Origin: Anaerolineales bacterium
GTDB taxonomy: Bacteria; Chloroflexota; Anaerolineae; Aggregatilineales; UBA2796
NCBI GenBank assembly: GCA_015075625.1
Contig: JABTTZ010000001.1
Location: 1,860,001-1,924,000, forward strand
Direction: 5' to 3'
DNA length: 64,000 nucleotides
Part shown: one piece after another, positions 27,498 to 36,818 of the stretch
Position numbering within the stretch: the first letter of the stretch is position 1
Layout: each line of letters begins with the position of its first letter
Position numbers and translations under genes: made by a program
Notes under the pieces: model-generated
Told to the model about the DNA's origin: nothing
The model's input: the letters and a program-made list of their open reading frames with translations, nothing else
Database searches by the model: none

Positions 27498-29465
27498 ATG
27501 TCGAACATGCAAAAGCCTCCCCAAAACGGCAGCGACCCGAATGGGGGCGGTAATCCTAACAACAACAAACCCACCCCGCCGCGTTTGCCCATCCCCATGT
27601 GGATGATTGTCATTTTTGGTGGTGGGCTGCTCTTTCTCTTGCTGATGCGGGCGCTCTCACCAAACGATCCCTTCGGAGGGAACACGGTGGAAGTGGCGTA
27701 CTCCTTCTTCCGCAACCAAGTGGATACAGGAAATGTCAAAATCGTGGCGATTACCGGTACAACGGTGCGCGGCGAATTCAAAACGGCGGTGCGCTACCCA
27801 GAGCCGAACTCCCCAGAAGCCTTGGGGACGACCTCGGTGATGACTTCTACCTTCAGCGTCACGCTCCCGCCCTTGCAAGACAGCGCCCTTTTGCCTGATC
27901 TAAACAAGCAGGGCGTCACGGTCATTGCCAACGATTCATCGCCTTCGACGCTGCTGTACATTATTGTCCAATGGCTGCCAGTGATCCTCATTGGGCTGCT
28001 CATCTTTTGGACGTTCAGCCGCGCCCGAACACAGCAAAACGGGATTTTTGGTTTTGGGCAAAGCCGTGCGCGGCAATACAACGAGGAACACCCCCAAGTG
28101 ACCTTTGTCGATGTCGCGGGTGAAGATGCGGCGAAGGAAGAACTCACCGAGATGGTGGACTTCCTCAAAGACCCCGATAAATACATCCGCTTAGGGGCGC
28201 GTATCCCGCGTGGGGTGCTGTTGGTTGGTCCCCCCGGAACGGGAAAGACACTCCTTGCCCGTGCGGTGGCTGGCGAGGCGAAAGTGCCCTTTTTCTCCCT
28301 TTCTGCCTCGGAATTTGTCGAGATGTTTGTTGGCGTGGGGGCGTCTCGCGTGCGCGATTTGTTCACCCGTGCGAAGGCAGCCGCGCCGAGCATCGTCTTT
28401 ATTGACGAGATTGACGCCGTTGGGCGGCAGCGTGGGGCGGGCTTGGGCGGCGGCAACGACGAGCGCGAGCAGACGTTGAACCAGCTTCTTGTGGAGATGG
28501 ATGGTTTTGATCAGCGCGAGACGGTCATTGTCATGGCGGCGACGAACCGTCCCGATGTGCTTGATCCAGCCCTTCTCCGTCCGGGGCGCTTTGACCGCCA
28601 AGTAACGGTTGATTTGCCGGATCGCAAAGGGCGTGAGGATATCCTGAAGGTTCACACACGGGATATTCCGCTCTCACGGGATGTTGACTTGGCGATGTTG
28701 GCGGGCGGGACAATCGGCTTTTCTGGCGCAGATCTGGAAAACCTTGCCAATGAAGCAGCGCTCTCAGCGGCACGCAACCGCCGCGACAAAGTGACCATGC
28801 GCGATTTCCAACTGGCGTTGGATCGGATCATGCTTGGCTCGACACGCCCACCGCTCTCCAACGAGCATGAGCGAAAGGTTGTTGCCTATCACGAGGCGGG
28901 TCACGCATTGGTGGCGATTATGACGCCGGAAGCAGACCCGGTGGTGAAGGTAACCATTGTCCCACGCGGACGGGCGTTGGGCGTCACCCAATACATGCCT
29001 GCTGATGATCGCCGGAACTACTCGAAGGATTACCTCATGGCGATGCTCTACTACATTATGGGTGGGCGCAGCGCGGAGGAAACCGTCTTTAATCAGATCA
29101 CCACTGGCGCAGAGAATGACCTGCGCCAGGCGACAAATCTTGCCCGCAGCATGGTGTCTCAATGGGGCATGAATGAGGAAGTTGGTCCTGTCAATTACGG
29201 GGACAATGATCGCCAGCCCTTCTTAGGCTACAGCCTTGCTCAGACTCGGCAGTATAGCGATGCCACCGCTGCGCTCATTGACAAAGAGACAAAGCGCCTT
29301 GTGGAGCAAGCGCACCAGCACGCCCGCCATGTCCTGCGTGATAATCGGGACAAGTTGGATGCGCTGGCGAAGGAACTGTTAGACGTTGAGGTGATTGATC
29401 AGGCGAGGGTCTATGAAATTTGTGGTATGCCCTTGAACGAGGCATCGCCCATGTCGAATCCGTAG
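27498..29465 (+). CDS. ftsH: ATP-dependent zinc metalloprotease FtsH
   Basis: Membrane-bound AAA+ protease of 655 aa that degrades misfolded membrane proteins and regulatory proteins. Visible: a proline-rich N-terminal tail, first membrane helix (about 34-51), extracytoplasmic domain to about 150, second helix (about 155-175), Walker A GPPGTGKT near 244-251, Walker [12 protein letters not shown], second region of homology [22 protein letters not shown], and zinc motif HEAGH at 465-469 in the M41 domain. Length and order match FtsH. Stands alone, convergent with htrA across a shared hairpin. Confidence 0.97.
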   Translation: MSNMQKPPQNGSDPNGGGNPNNNKPTPPRLPIPMWMIVIFGGGLLFLLLMRALSPNDPFGGNTVEVAYSFFRNQVDTGNVKIVAITGTTVRGEFKTAVRYPEPNSPEALGTTSVMTSTFSVTLPPLQDSALLPDLNKQGVTVIANDSSPSTLLYIIVQWLPVILIGLLIFWTFSRARTQQNGIFGFGQSRARQYNEEHPQVTFVDVAGEDAAKEELTEMVDFLKDPDKYIRLGARIPRGVLLVGPPGTGKTLLARAVAGEAKVPFFSLSASEFVEMFVGVGASRVRDLFTRAKAAAPSIVFIDEIDAVGRQRGAGLGGGNDEREQTLNQLLVEMDGFDQRETVIVMAATNRPDVLDPALLRPGRFDRQVTVDLPDRKGREDILKVHTRDIPLSRDVDLAMLAGGTIGFSGADLENLANEAALSAARNRRDKVTMRDFQLALDRIMLGSTRPPLSNEHERKVVAYHEAGHALVAIMTPEADPVVKVTIVPRGRALGVTQYMPADDRRNYSKDYLMAMLYYIMGGRSAEETVFNQITTGAENDLRQATNLARSMVSQWGMNEEVGPVNYGDNDRQPFLGYSLAQTRQYSDATAALIDKETKRLVEQAHQHARHVLRDNRDKLDALAKELLDVEVIDQARVYEICGMPLNEASPMSNP

Positions 29466-29583
29466 TACGTTGTCCCAGTATTTCTAGAAAAACCCTGTCC
29501 CCCTACCCCCTTTCCCCGCACGCGGAGAAAGGGGACGAATTTCTTCCCCCTTTCTGTTTACAGAGGGATAGGGGGGTGGGACA

Positions 29584-29611
29584 ACCCCACGACCTCTCTT
29601 TATCGTGGGGT
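29584..29611. terminator. Bidirectional hairpin between ftsH and htrA
   Basis: ACCCCACGA, ten-base loop, TCGTGGGGT: a perfect 9-bp stem between two convergent genes. It has no long T-run, but the position fits a shared transcription end. Confidence 0.5.
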
Positions 29612-29631
29612 ACTAGTCACTTCCCTTTGGC

Positions 29632-30780
29632 TTAAGGTTGGTTCGGACGGGCTGAGAGCGTCGCCTCAAGTTGGATTGTTTCGCCGTTGCGGTGGATGGT
29701 CAGCGTTACCTTATCCCCGGGCTTGGTGCGGGTGAACAAATAGCCAAGCAAATCCTCGAAAACGCGAATCTCTTGCTCATTCACTTTGGTAATAATGTCC
29801 CCACCAATCGGAACGTCTTGCCCATCAACCACTGTTGTCCGTGTACTGCCCCGCAACCCTGCCTGATCCGCCGGACCGCCGCGCATAATGCTGCTGACCA
29901 AAACCCCCCGAAAGTTGATGTCCAGCCCGATCAGTTCGTTGAGGTCTGTGGTCAGGGTGCTGCCGGTGATCCCCAAATAGGAAATGGCGATCTTGCCATT
30001 TTGGATGAGGGCGTCAGCGATCTGTTTGACAATGCGTGCTGGCACAGCGAAACCTAAACCGGCGGATTGGCGTACTTGGGAACGAATGGCGGTGTTCACG
30101 CCGATCACTTCCCCTTTGATGTTCAAAAGCGGTCCGCCGCTGTTGCCTGGGTTGATCGCGGCATCGGTCTGGATGATATAGGGGATGCGAAATTGTGACT
30201 GCGGCAGGGAACGATTCAGGGCGCTGATGATTCCCTCCGTCATCGTATTTGCCAAACCAAAGGGGTTGCCCATTGCCACCGCCCGCTGTCCAACCTTCAG
30301 CAAATCTGAGTCTCCTATACTGAGGGGGAAGAACTTGGCGCGGGGATCATCAACCTTGATCACCGCAAGGTCGGCGTCCGTAGACATCCCGACAATCGTC
30401 GCGGCAAAGGTCATACCGTCAGCAAAGGTGACGAAAATCTGTTTGGCGTTTTCCACGACATGCGCGTTCGTCACAAGATGCCCGGCGCTATCATAGACGA
30501 AGCCAGCCCCTTGTGCGGTGATTAACTGACCAGGCGGAATGGCTTGTGGGTCTTGGTCAAAGGGCAAGAGATCGCCCGCCAAGTCTGCCGGCACGCTGAC
30601 ATCAATCGCCACCACACCGGGGTTGACCATATCGTAAAGGCGTTCCAAAAGATCGGACTGCTGGTCGGTGAAGTCCTCACCTTGCACCCGTAGTGGGGCA
30701 ATACTGCTGCCAAGAAAGACCCCTGTGATCAAGGTGATGATCAGAGCAGTGGGAAAAAGCGTTCGCTTCAAAAGTCGCAT
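29632..30780 (-). CDS. HtrA/DegP-family serine protease with PDZ domain
   Basis: Envelope quality-control protease of 382 aa, S1C family. An N-terminal hydrophobic segment (about 7-29) works as signal anchor or signal peptide. The catalytic triad is visible as H107 (LVTNAHVVENA), D137 (DADLAVIKV) and S214 (PGNSGGPLLN). One PDZ domain fills the C-terminal third (GLDINFRGVLVSSIMRGGPA, GGDIITKVNEQEI). Single-PDZ layout resembles DegS/HtrA of Gram-positive and Chloroflexota bacteria. Monocistronic. Confidence 0.93.
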   Translation of the reverse strand: MRLLKRTLFPTALIITLITGVFLGSSIAPLRVQGEDFTDQQSDLLERLYDMVNPGVVAIDVSVPADLAGDLLPFDQDPQAIPPGQLITAQGAGFVYDSAGHLVTNAHVVENAKQIFVTFADGMTFAATIVGMSTDADLAVIKVDDPRAKFFPLSIGDSDLLKVGQRAVAMGNPFGLANTMTEGIISALNRSLPQSQFRIPYIIQTDAAINPGNSGGPLLNIKGEVIGVNTAIRSQVRQSAGLGFAVPARIVKQIADALIQNGKIAISYLGITGSTLTTDLNELIGLDINFRGVLVSSIMRGGPADQAGLRGSTRTTVVDGQDVPIGGDIITKVNEQEIRVFEDLLGYLFTRTKPGDKVTLTIHRNGETIQLEATLSARPNQP

Positions 30781-30872
30781 GAGAGTGTTCCTTACTCTAG
30801 GCTAGAAAATACCTATGCTGTAGGTTATAGAGAGAGTCTATTCAAAAGCTATGAATTGTGCATAAGTTCCCC

Positions 30873-31739
30873 ATGAGCGTAATAATTATCCGCCAACCGG
30901 CGCCATTGATTGTTCTTTTTACAAACCATGCCGATGCATGGGGGGTGACCTTCATCCTATCCAGCGTCTGTATCTGGTTGGGTGGGGGGTTTTCGCTTGG
31001 GGGGCTTCTCTTGGCGGGGAACATCGCCGCCACCGCCTGGTTCACCTTTGCCCTTAACGATTTGTTCGATGCCCCCTCTGATGCTGCCGACGAGGCAAAA
31101 CGCCAGCGCAATGCCTTTATCGGGCGGGCTTCGGCGTGGTGGGTGCGGGGCGGGATGGGCGTCGTTGGCATGGGCATTGGATTGCTTTTCGCTCGTTATG
31201 GGCAGCAGGGGATGGCTATCTTTGCCGGGGCGCTTCTGATTGGGTGGGCATATTCCGCCCCCCCAATTCGCCTCAAGCGGCGTCCCGGGCTTGATCTTTT
31301 GACACATGCCCTGGGTGTTCAAACCCTCCCTTATGTGGCAACCCTCCTCCTCTGCGGGCGGGGCGTGATTGGCGCGGACATCGCCATGATTGGGGTGTTG
31401 GTCTTAAACTCTTTAGGAGCGCAAATAGAGCAGCAGCTTCGTGATTATGAAGTGGATCGGCGCACCGAGGGAAACTTCACCATTTGGGTGGGGCGGGCGC
31501 GGGCGCGGCGCGTCCTCTATGCGGCAACGGTAGGGATCGGGCTGATAGCCCTTTGGCACGCCTCGCAGGGGATGTTTCCGGCTTACCTTGCCCCCTTTGC
31601 CCTTGCTGGATTGCCCCTTTTGCTTCATCGCTTCACACGCTCGTTGGAAACACCGCGCTCCGAAGGGGGCGTCCGTGTGGCGGTGGGCATCGCCCTTCTT
31701 TACGCAGCGGGCGTATGGGTTGTCTTAAGCCGCATGTGA
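30873..31739 (+). CDS. UbiA-family prenyltransferase
   Basis: Integral membrane prenyltransferase of about 288 aa that joins a polyprenyl chain to an acceptor (for example in menaquinone, haem O or archaeal-type lipid synthesis). The first aspartate motif reads NDLFDAPSDAADEAKRQRN and the second RDYEVDRRTEG; about eight hydrophobic helices surround them. The acceptor cannot be told; homologues in Chloroflexota are annotated both as MenA-like and as uncharacterised UbiA. The start is unsure: ATG 30873 or GTG 30858, neither with a clear ribosome site. Stands alone. Confidence 0.82.
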   Translation: MSVIIIRQPAPLIVLFTNHADAWGVTFILSSVCIWLGGGFSLGGLLLAGNIAATAWFTFALNDLFDAPSDAADEAKRQRNAFIGRASAWWVRGGMGVVGMGIGLLFARYGQQGMAIFAGALLIGWAYSAPPIRLKRRPGLDLLTHALGVQTLPYVATLLLCGRGVIGADIAMIGVLVLNSLGAQIEQQLRDYEVDRRTEGNFTIWVGRARARRVLYAATVGIGLIALWHASQGMFPAYLAPFALAGLPLLLHRFTRSLETPRSEGGVRVAVGIALLYAAGVWVVLSRM

Positions 31740-31778
31740 GGGACGGCATATGGGCTAAACTTCGCTATACTCTAGTAA

Positions 31779-31946
31779 TTATTGCAGTACCCTCACTGGT
31801 TGGGCTGCAACCAGCCTTCTTACAAGAAGGGCGGGCGTCGTTCGTTTACCCTTTAGATCACCATCGCCTAGCCCATCAGTAAGTATATCGTGATAAGCGG
31901 GGCTGTCAACCACGAAGGGGGCAATCTCCTTGAAAAATGCTGTAGG
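31779..31946 (-). repeat. 168-bp duplicated intergenic element, copy A (candidate small RNA gene)
   Basis: Matches 48669-48835. The left 73 bp (31779-31851) differ from the other copy by a single base; the right half is about 75-80 percent alike. Two hairpins are in the conserved part: CTGGTTG/CAACCAG and CCTTCT-taca-AGAAGG. A sigma70-like promoter on the minus strand drives transcription through the conserved half. It lies 80 bp ahead of the MFS-fusion gene. Confidence 0.85.
31882..31909 (-). promoter_or_regulatory. Promoter inside duplicated element, copy A
   Basis: On the minus strand a perfect TTGACA (31909-31904), 16 bp, then TATACT (31887-31882). A transcript would start near 31875 and run leftwards through the conserved hairpins, towards the convergent UbiA-like gene. 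Confidence 0.6.
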
Positions 31947-32025
31947 GATGATTCCCTCATATAAGGGGCATTGTTGGGGGTATTTTCCAAGCAGAACCAG
32001 CAAAGGATCGCACTAAAGGATCAGT

Positions 32026-35000
32026 ATGCCACGCCCAACAGCGAAACCGCCTAATCTCTGGCTCACCTTTGTTTTGATCTGCACACCGATTCTGATCGGG
32101 TCAATCGATCTGACGGCGATTGTCGTCGTCTTGCCGCAGGCAACGCTCGATATTTTGGGTCCGCGTGGGTTAGAACGGGCAGATGCTGCGCTCTGGACGG
32201 TGACCGCCTACCTTCTTGCCTATACGATTAGCCTTGCCGTGATGGGACGCCTGAGCGATGTCCTCCCCCGCCGTCGTGTGTTCCTCGCTTGCATCGTGAT
32301 CTTCATTATTGGGGCGCTGTGGGCGGGAACAGCGACCGGTTTTCCCCTACAGGTGATCAGCACACTCCCCTTTTTCCCAGATCGAGACATGCTCCCGCTC
32401 ATTTCCTTGATCATCGGGCGGGTCATTCAAGCCATCGGCGCGGGGGCGAGTGTTTCGGTGGGCATGGCGCTGGTTGGCGATCTGTTTCCCCCAGAGCGCC
32501 GCGCCCGCCCGATTAGTTTGATCGGCGCTGTTGATTCGATGGGCTGGGTGATTGGCAATCTCTACGCCGGGCTGCTGCTGCAAATCCTTCCCTCGTGGCG
32601 CTGGTTGTTCCTCATTAACGCTGGCATCGCACTGATCGCCCTCATTCTGACCGTGATCGCCTTGCGTGGTTACCCCGAACAGCCCCTCCCATCGACAACC
32701 AGCAGCATCCCGCTGCGGGGGGTGCGCCATTTCGATTGGGGCGGGGCGTTCTTTTTTGCCGCCGCCCTGATCACGCTCACGCTTGGCGCAGAATCGATTG
32801 GAAAAGCGGCGTCGCTCCCCTTTCTCCTCAGCAGTGCGATTTTGTTCGTGATTTTTTTCCTGTTGCAAGCCCGTTTGAAAAGCGCTCTGATCGACTTGCG
32901 ATTCATCTTTGGGCGGCGGGTGCGTGCTGCGCTGGTGGTGAATCTGATCATCGGCTTGTCGTTGATCCTCTTTGTGGCGGGCGTCCCGCTGATGATCAAT
33001 CTGCGCGTTGTGTTCCTTAAGGGGGAAGGGCTGCTGAGTGGGGCGCTGCAAGCCGGATTGATGCTCTCCGCCCTGACGATTCCCCTGGTTGCCGGCGTTA
33101 TCGTTGGGGAACGGCGCTATCATCGTGTTGGAGCGGCAATCCCTATCGCCCTCGGCTTACTCTTGACGATCATCGGGTTTTGCCTGACCACATTTTGGAC
33201 ATACACCGCCCCGACAATCCTCATTGCCATCCCTCTGGCGATTGCCGGAGCGGGGTTAGGGCTGACGATGGGTCCGCTCAGTTTGATCGTCATTGACAAG
33301 GCAAAAGAATCTGAGCGAGGCTTGGCGTCCTCTATCGTCCTCGTCATGCGCTTGTTGGGGATGACCATCGGGACGCCGCTTGCAGCCACCCTGACCCTGA
33401 GCCATGCGGGAACATGGGCGTGGGAACGGGCAGCCATTCTCAACCCCATTTTTCAGCCTGTTGCCCGTTCAATGCTCGTCCCGCCTATGGCGGTGGAAGC
33501 GCTTATGCAAGTCCTCTTGATCGGGGCGCTTGTTTGCACCGTTGGCTTGGTATTGTTCTACCTACTTCAGGCATTATGGAATATCTTGGTGCATGGGGTG
33601 GGCGTCTTGCTGACGGGGATGCTCCCAGTGGTGGGAATGGTTGCCCTGGTCGTGGTCATTGCGGCGGTAAGTACCCTTGCCGCGCCAGCCGTTGTGCCGA
33701 ATCCCGTTGCCCGCCAACTTCCGGCTGATGTTGAACTTTACATTGGGGTGAATATCCAGCAAGTCTTTTTGTTGAACAGCAAACGCCCGCTGGATGCTGT
33801 GGTGAACACACTGGAGGGGATCATTGCCTCGGCAAACCCCGCCCCCGCCAGCGCCGCCCCTCCCGAAAAGTCATCTCCCGATGGAGAAACCCCTACTGGC
33901 GTTGAGGGCGGGCAAGATACTCCCCCCCTCCCTGACCAACCACCTGACACCCCAACCGATATTATTGTGAAATTCCTGTTCCAACCGCGCCGCTGGCAGC
34001 AGGGAGATTATGCGCCATTCTGCCCACCCGGAATTCCAGAGGGCGATTACCAATGGTGTTTCAACAACAGCCTGTTAAGCTGGATTGGACCGCAAGCGGC
34101 GTTCGCCTTATTTCCTACCCCTAGCGAAACGGGCGGCGCGGACACCATCGGCGCCGCCAACCGTGACTATCTTTTCGCCTTCCAAGCCACAAATCGCAAC
34201 AATGCGGTGAAGTTCATCGCGGCATTGGCGGAAGCGCTCCGTGAATCGCCGCCAGTGGAACTTCGCCCCAACGTTCACCTGCTGGCGATCAATGTGGGGA
34301 GGGCGCAAGCGCGATCTGTGGCGGTGACCGATGCTTATGTCCTGATTGGTACACCGGGGGCAATTCAGCGGACGCTCGAACGGACACAGCCAACGCTTGC
34401 CGAACAGTCGCAATACAAAGAGGTGATTGGCGAGTTGCCCACAGACGGGTTCGCCACGCTCTTTTATCGTGCAGAGTCGATCCTTGCCAGTATGCGTCCG
34501 GTGTTGTTCACTGCGCTCCCCTCAGAGCGCGTGGCGGCGTTGATCCGCCTTCTGACACAGCTTTCACCGCCCATCTTCGCCGTCAATGCGTCCGATCCAA
34601 TACGGGTGGGGGTTGCTTTGCGGGTGAACGAAACGCGCCTGATGCTGACAACCTCGGCACACTTTCCCTTTGACCTAACATGGATTCAGAAATCAGCCGT
34701 CCCACTTGGGCGGCTAAACCTTGTCTCGGACGATGCGCGGGCGTGGATTGCCTTCCACCTCAATCTTGCTCAGATGGTCAAAGACGCTGATATTGGCGCG
34801 TTCTTAGAGATGATCGCCCGCGAAAGCGGCGATGCTACCTTGCAAGGGGCATTGAGCAACCCCTTGATTCGCACCCCAATCCTGAACTTTGTGCGGACGA
34901 TGCAGGGTGTCTTTGTCCATGCCGAAGGGACGACGATTCTTTCCGTTCAGCCCGATGGGGCAACCCTGATCGCACCGCTGCTTGATACCGCCGAGGAAAG

Positions 35001-35397
35001 CGCAGCGGTGGCGGTGCGCCGTCTGCTGCCGATGCTCCAACTGACCGCGCAGGTGGCGAGTGTGGCGGGCATACCCGTAACAATCAGCGAGACACCCCTG
35101 CCTGAGGGTGGAACTGTCGTGACGCTCAGCGGGGCGTTACTGCCCGTGACGCTTCATTACACGTTGACGGTAGATAATCTCTTAGTTGTCAGGTTGGGGG
35201 GCACTCCGGCAGCGGTGCGCATCATCCCAGGCACGTTGGGGGTTGGGCGTGTCAAACAAGCCTTTGGTGAGGCGTTGACACGTGGGTTGTATGGCTTTAT
35301 TACGCCGCCTTCCAGCGCAGCCCCTGCCCCACTTTTGTTCGGCGGCTCAATACGCGGGCGCACGGTGCGTATTGACGCTGTATTGGTAACTGATTAA
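32026..35397 (+). CDS. MFS (DHA2-like) transporter fused to DUF3352-type extracytoplasmic domain
   Basis: Unusual protein of 1123 aa. Residues 1 to about 550 form a major-facilitator transporter of the 14-helix drug:H+ antiporter-2 style (motif A as GRLSDVLPRRRVF). A last helix (about 540-560) is followed by a large domain beginning LPADVELYIGVNIQQ (about 565), interrupted by a proline-rich linker (about 604-647), and resembling DUF3352 in its opening and repeated beta/alpha pattern. The C-terminal 550 residues would lie outside the membrane. Transport substrate unknown. The stop codon lies in a 7-bp repeat flanking the 144-bp element that follows. Confidence 0.82.
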   Translation: MPRPTAKPPNLWLTFVLICTPILIGSIDLTAIVVVLPQATLDILGPRGLERADAALWTVTAYLLAYTISLAVMGRLSDVLPRRRVFLACIVIFIIGALWAGTATGFPLQVISTLPFFPDRDMLPLISLIIGRVIQAIGAGASVSVGMALVGDLFPPERRARPISLIGAVDSMGWVIGNLYAGLLLQILPSWRWLFLINAGIALIALILTVIALRGYPEQPLPSTTSSIPLRGVRHFDWGGAFFFAAALITLTLGAESIGKAASLPFLLSSAILFVIFFLLQARLKSALIDLRFIFGRRVRAALVVNLIIGLSLILFVAGVPLMINLRVVFLKGEGLLSGALQAGLMLSALTIPLVAGVIVGERRYHRVGAAIPIALGLLLTIIGFCLTTFWTYTAPTILIAIPLAIAGAGLGLTMGPLSLIVIDKAKESERGLASSIVLVMRLLGMTIGTPLAATLTLSHAGTWAWERAAILNPIFQPVARSMLVPPMAVEALMQVLLIGALVCTVGLVLFYLLQALWNILVHGVGVLLTGMLPVVGMVALVVVIAAVSTLAAPAVVPNPVARQLPADVELYIGVNIQQVFLLNSKRPLDAVVNTLEGIIASANPAPASAAPPEKSSPDGETPTGVEGGQDTPPLPDQPPDTPTDIIVKFLFQPRRWQQGDYAPFCPPGIPEGDYQWCFNNSLLSWIGPQAAFALFPTPSETGGADTIGAANRDYLFAFQATNRNNAVKFIAALAEALRESPPVELRPNVHLLAINVGRAQARSVAVTDAYVLIGTPGAIQRTLERTQPTLAEQSQYKEVIGELPTDGFATLFYRAESILASMRPVLFTALPSERVAALIRLLTQLSPPIFAVNASDPIRVGVALRVNETRLMLTTSAHFPFDLTWIQKSAVPLGRLNLVSDDARAWIAFHLNLAQMVKDADIGAFLEMIARESGDATLQGALSNPLIRTPILNFVRTMQGVFVHAEGTTILSVQPDGATLIAPLLDTAEESAAVAVRRLLPMLQLTAQVASVAGIPVTISETPLPEGGTVVTLSGALLPVTLHYTLTVDNLLVVRLGGTPAAVRIIPGTLGVGRVKQAFGEALTRGLYGFITPPSSAAPAPLLFGGSIRGRTVRIDAVLVTD

Positions 35398-35541
35398 CTC
35401 ACCTTACGCAGTTGGGTTTGTTCACCCCGTATTCGTCGAAAGGGGCAGTTTGAGGGGGCTTCCCCCTCAAAAAAGTGCATTCCCCCTCTCCCGCCACGCG
35501 GGAGGGGGGGTTAGGGGGTGAGGGTCTGTGCCTAAGGTGAG
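35398..35541. mobile_element. 144-bp MITE-like element, copy 1
   Basis: Begins CTCACCTTACGCA and ends TGCCTAAGGTGAG: terminal inverted repeats matching at 12 of 13 bases. Inside are two nested hairpins (TTTGAGGGG/CCCCTCAAA and a CCCTCTCCCGC/GCGGGAGGG-type stem). TGATTAA lies on both sides (35391-35397 and 35542-35548), a likely 7-bp target duplication. It has no coding capacity. About 94 percent alike to 40865-41007. Confidence 0.75.
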
Positions 35542-35573
35542 TGATTAATCAAACGAAAATCAGGAGGTTGTTC

Positions 35574-36809
35574 ATGAAAGCAGATATAGACCGTTGGATG
35601 GGCGAATATGCCCTCGATGCAATCATCGTTTATGGCGACGAATCGCCTAACACAATGCGCGAATACCTGACAAACCGCGCCAAAGCGGGTGGGATGGTCA
35701 TCAAAAAACGGGGTGAAGCGCCGCTTTACATCGTTAACCCCATGGAGATTGACGAGGCGGCAAAGAGCGGGCTGACGGTAAAAACGTTCAACGATTTCAA
35801 TTTTCCCCAGATTTATCGGAAACATCTCGGTGATATGAGCGCCTATCGCCGCGAATCGTGGGAGACTCTCTTGCGCATGGCGGGCATTAGTGGGCGGGTT
35901 GGCTTTTACGGCGTTGGGGAGGTGAACACAGTCACCGAAATCATCCTCAACCTGATCGATAGCGATTTAGGGATTGAGGTCGTCGCCGGAGGGGATGCCG
36001 GGGCGCTTTTTGGCAAACTCTACGAGACGAAGGACGAACAGGAGGTTGCCGCCCTACGAGAGACGGCGAGTTTAGCCAACGAGGTTGTGCGGCGTGTGTG
36101 GGAGTTCATCGCCGGACACAAGGCGGAGATGGTTTACGATGCGCCGCTGACAAATGCTGCGGGTGAACCCCTGACCATTGGGGCGGTCAAGGCATTCATG
36201 AAAGCGCAAGAGATTGCGCTTGGGTTGGAAAATCCCGATGGGGCGATCTTTGCACAGGGGCGCGATGCCGCCATTCCGCACAGCCATGGCGAGGACGCGG
36301 AGGTTCTCCGTGTTGGACGGACGATTGTCTATGATTACTTCCCTCGCGGGGCAGAAAATGGCTATTTTCATGACATGACTCGCACGTGGTGCATTGGTAT
36401 GGCAACAGAGGAAGTGACCACCGCCTACGATGAGGTGATGCACATTTTACGGGAAAGCACCGCCGCCCTAAAGTTGGGAACACCCATGTCTACCTACCAA
36501 GTGATGACCTGTGATTTTTTCGAGGCGCGGGGACACAAAACAGCACGGTCACACCCGGGCACCATGGAAGGGTACGTCCATAGTCTAGGGCATGGCATTG
36601 GCTTAAATGTCCATGAGTCGCCCTCGCTGCGGGAAGGCTCAAAGAACATTGTTGAGGCAGGGAATATCCTGACCATTGAACCCGGACTGTACTATCCTGA
36701 GAAAGGATGGGGTATCCGTGTCGAAGATACCGTCTATATTGATGAGGCAGGTATGATCCACAACTTGACGCCCTTTCGCTATGATTTGGTGCTGCCCCTG
36801 AAGGGGTAA
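35574..36809 (+). CDS. M24-family Xaa-Pro aminopeptidase-like metallopeptidase
   Basis: Cytoplasmic peptidase of 411 aa with the creatinase/prolidase fold: an N-terminal domain (to about 150) and a C-terminal pita-bread domain. The five metal ligands are visible: Asp in VYDYFPRG, Asp in FHDMTRTW, His in SLGHGIGLNVHE, Glu in LTIEPGLYY and Glu in IRVEDTVY. Removes N-terminal residues ahead of proline or cuts dipeptides. The ATG at 35574 is chosen for the AGGAGG seven bases upstream; the open frame starts 11 codons earlier. Heads an apparent operon with the esterase, mutS and a GNAT gene. Confidence 0.9.
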   Translation: MKADIDRWMGEYALDAIIVYGDESPNTMREYLTNRAKAGGMVIKKRGEAPLYIVNPMEIDEAAKSGLTVKTFNDFNFPQIYRKHLGDMSAYRRESWETLLRMAGISGRVGFYGVGEVNTVTEIILNLIDSDLGIEVVAGGDAGALFGKLYETKDEQEVAALRETASLANEVVRRVWEFIAGHKAEMVYDAPLTNAAGEPLTIGAVKAFMKAQEIALGLENPDGAIFAQGRDAAIPHSHGEDAEVLRVGRTIVYDYFPRGAENGYFHDMTRTWCIGMATEEVTTAYDEVMHILRESTAALKLGTPMSTYQVMTCDFFEARGHKTARSHPGTMEGYVHSLGHGIGLNVHESPSLREGSKNIVEAGNILTIEPGLYYPEKGWGIRVEDTVYIDEAGMIHNLTPFRYDLVLPLKG

Positions 36810-36818
36810 AGGGGATAT

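Noticed and set aside
31779-32003. Minus-strand open frame of 74 aa across the duplicated element
   Set aside because: The frame is not kept in the second copy, so the shared sequence is not conserved as a protein.
32347-33123. Minus-strand open frame of 258 aa inside the MFS gene
   Set aside because: Shadow of the transporter; hydrophilic, low-complexity and without a ribosome site or family motif.
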